Translations under genes and position numbers: made by a program
The notes under the pieces: model-generated
What the model saw: the letters and a program-made list of their open reading frames with translations, nothing else
Told to the model about the DNA's origin: nothing
Database searches by the model: none
Source of the DNA: Hansfordia pulvinata
Lineage: Eukaryota; Ascomycota; Sordariomycetes; Xylariales
DNA: 64,000 nucleotides
Assembly: GCA_006538405.1 (NCBI GenBank)
Contig: BJKQ01000008.1
Location: 1,736,001 to 1,800,000, forward strand
Reading direction: 5' to 3'
Part shown: positions 61,981-64,000 of the stretch, piece by piece
Numbering within the stretch: position 1 is the first letter of the stretch
Layout of the letters: every line of letters starts with the position of its first letter

Positions 61981-62001
61981 GGGGGGGGGGGGGGGGGGGG
62001 G
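61981..62001. repeat. G21 homopolymer
   Basis: An uninterrupted G run of about 21 bases in the non-coding right end. Shorter G tracts lie at 57,737-57,749, 57,937-57,952, 61,340-61,352 and 63,441-63,456. Confidence 0.9.
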
Positions 62002-64000
62002 AGCGACAGGCCGGAGAAGGCGCGAAAAAAGCATGATACGCGTATGTGTGCAAGGGGGGAAAGGGGGATCAAGGAGCTGCAGTCACTCCTGTCTCTCTCT
62101 CTCTCCTTGGGATGCACATGCCCATCCACATATGCAACATGGCACGCACGCACGCACATGACACTCGGACACGCAAACCCGTATGCATGCCAACGCAACG
62201 CAACGACAGCGCAGCGGCAGTCCCCTCCTCCCTGGCAGCTTCATTACTACTACTGATGATGAGCGCACGACGAGTGACTGACTATCCTGAGGGGGAAGAG
62301 GGGGCTGGACTGGGGCTTGCAAGAATGCACGTGCCTCTCGTGCATCTCGACAGAGGCTGGTCGGTCAAATGGCGCCGCCCCCCCCCCTATGGCCGGTGAA
62401 AGGGAGAAGGGGAGGGGAGGGGAGACTGATCAAGGAGGCTGGGGAGTCTTGGGAGGCGTTTCGATCCAGGCCGCCGCATGTCGTGTGGACGGTGGTGACG
62501 CAGTTCCAAGTTGGGAGGGGAGCGGTCACGATGTCGTCAGCGATTGCCTCTCTTTTCTGGGTCAGGTGCCTCTCGTCGACGTCGACGTCGTTGTCGTTGT
62601 CGTTGTTATTCTCCAGCGCACGGGCAGATACGATTAGAACCAGCCCCCCCATCCCCGGCCCCGCGCGGCGGTGCCCGTGAATAGCAGAAAAGCATGGGCC
62701 CCTTTCTTCCCTCTCAAGAGACGCACAGGCGGCTCGGCACCCAAAGCTTTCGCTGTGCTCTGCTCGGTGTGGGTGGCAAGCCAGTCAGTGCTGTGGAGAG
62801 GGAGAGAGAAGGATCTCGGCCGAGAGGGCATCTTTCCTCTGGTCATCTCCGAAACCTGTGTGTACGAGTATGTGAGCTTTGCCTACTCGTTACGAGTACT
62901 CTTAATACGGAGTAGCTCTCATCCGGGCCGCATTAGAGAGAGAGGTGAGATCACTCACCAATACTCGTTCCAAGTTATTAAACCGGACGTGCAATGTGTT
63001 GGGCATAGCTTCGGGCCGCCGGGGGCCGTACGAGTACTCACTCGTACACCTGACAGGGGATCGTGAGAGGGCCGGCGGGGTTTATTAGATCAAAAGTGAC
63101 CATCACCAGTCCGCAAGGGTTTTAGGGGGGCGGCGGCGGCGGCTGGAAGCAGCGTAGTACATTGTACGTACGAGCACTACTCGTAGTTATCAGTCCTTCC
63201 TGGGCGTGAGAGAGTGGGAGTGAGGGTGAGAGTCAGAGTCAGCGTTGGCCCGAGTTCCCGGGATATGATTGTTGTTAGCGCGTGTGTGGCCATCACGCCG
63301 CCCGTGCCGTGTCGTCCGCGGCAGCTTTCTGTCTTTCTTTCTCCGGGTTGCAGAACCGAACGACGACGCGTCGATTAGACATGCGTCCTCGGGCGTGATG
63401 GGATGCCAACATCTTGACTGTGAGCTACGCGCTGGGGAAAGGGGGGGGGGGGGGGGCACGCATGGACTTTCTTTCGCCGAGACATGATCGCGTCTAGACT
63501 TTTGGGAGAAAGAAACCCCCCCTCCCCCCTCCCCTTTTCCCCCCTGTACGATGACTCGTATGCCAGCCGAGGCTGGATCGGACAGACACGTCCGTCCAGG
63601 GGGGTTTGCTGCCCTGGTTTTCTTGGTGGTGGTGCGGGTGGTCCTCGTGTCGAGTCCTCTGATTAGTCAAGACTTGGTTGCTTTACCGCCGCCGCCAGCC
63701 TGCGCTCCCGGATCTTACTCCTCCCGTCTCTGCCACGCCACCCCTGCTTGCGATCAAGGAAGGAGTAATCACAAGTGGGGAGAAGGGGGGAGATCTCCCT
63801 CTCTGTTTCTCTCGCGAGATCCCCATGCCCGGGGTGCCTGCCTGCCTGCCTGGACCGCGGTCATAGCAAATAGCAAATAGGATTTGCTGCCGTGTTGTTT
63901 CCCTGTCGTCCAAGCGTGCAGGAGGCAGGCGGAGGGGACGTACTCGTACAGACAAAAGCGGCCTGGCCACCAACTCGAACCAGCCAGCCAGGGGTGATTA

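Larger units (their letters stand above)
58176..63948. repeat. Cluster of 15 TACTCGTA/TACGAGTA motifs
   Basis: Exact 8-mers start at 58176, 58899, 59203, 59885, 60134, 60321, 60337, 61411, 61637, 61707, 62873, 62891, 63029, 63178 and 63941. Some form inverted pairs, for example TACGAGTA at 60321 followed by TACTCGTA at 60337. At 63,029-63,046 TACGAGTA runs into ACTCGTA. Confidence 0.85.
57372..64000. other. Gene-free, microsatellite-rich right end
   Basis: No supportable coding region. The stretch has alternating purine-rich and pyrimidine-rich blocks, several CT or GA microsatellites, G tracts of 13-21 bases, and 15 TACTCGTA/TACGAGTA motifs. ORFs such as 57,571-58,173 (-) and 60,652-61,317 (-) are stop-poor only because of simple-sequence composition. 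Confidence 0.6.

Overview
This window is nuclear DNA of a filamentous ascomycete. It is most likely a member of the Sordariomycetes; I cannot name a genus. The evidence is short (about 50-160 bp) GT-AG introns in most genes, GC-rich third codon positions, and a fungal gene set: NoxR, a fungal-type fused Thi20, a Dbp2 helicase with a Gly-rich tail, an intradiol dioxygenase and DUF5672 proteins. No bacterial operon, tRNA, rRNA, CRISPR array or intact transposon was seen.

Layout, left to right. 1-6.5 kb is gene-free. At 6.5-8.8 kb lies a large acidic protein resembling the fungal DUF2457 family. At 10.5-18.9 kb is a secretory and lipid block: SAR1 (COPII GTPase, +), a patatin-type triacylglycerol lipase of the Tgl3/4/5 family (+), and SEC12 (the Sar1 exchange factor, -). 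At 19.8-23.7 kb two DUF5672 type-II membrane proteins sit head to head. At 23.9-31.8 kb are an unrecognised 353-residue protein (-), an intradiol ring-cleavage dioxygenase (-), a small secreted protein (+) and NoxR (-). 31.8-37.1 kb is gene-free. At 37.1-41.3 kb are the SOD1 copper chaperone CCS1 (-), mitochondrial ribosomal protein uL13m (+) and urate oxidase (-). At 44.2-55.1 kb three + strand genes follow: the TORC2 subunit Rictor/Tsc11, the thiamine enzyme Thi20, and DBP2. From 55.1 kb to the end there is essentially no supportable gene apart from one doubtful 70-codon ORF; this tail is rich in CT/GA microsatellites and long G tracts.

Functionally, SAR1 and SEC12 are a GTPase/GEF pair within about 5 kb of each other. 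CCS1, NoxR and the H2O2-producing urate oxidase all touch reactive-oxygen biology, although nothing shows that they are co-regulated. The remaining genes are housekeeping.

Two features stand out. First, the 8-mer TACTCGTA (or its complement TACGAGTA) occurs at least 51 times, about 25-fold over chance, and 49 copies lie outside predicted coding exons. Second, SAR1, SEC12 and one DUF5672 gene contain eight apparent single-base losses, all in the same direction, within about 9 kb. The other multi-exon genes read through cleanly. This points to a locally poor consensus sequence rather than gene death.
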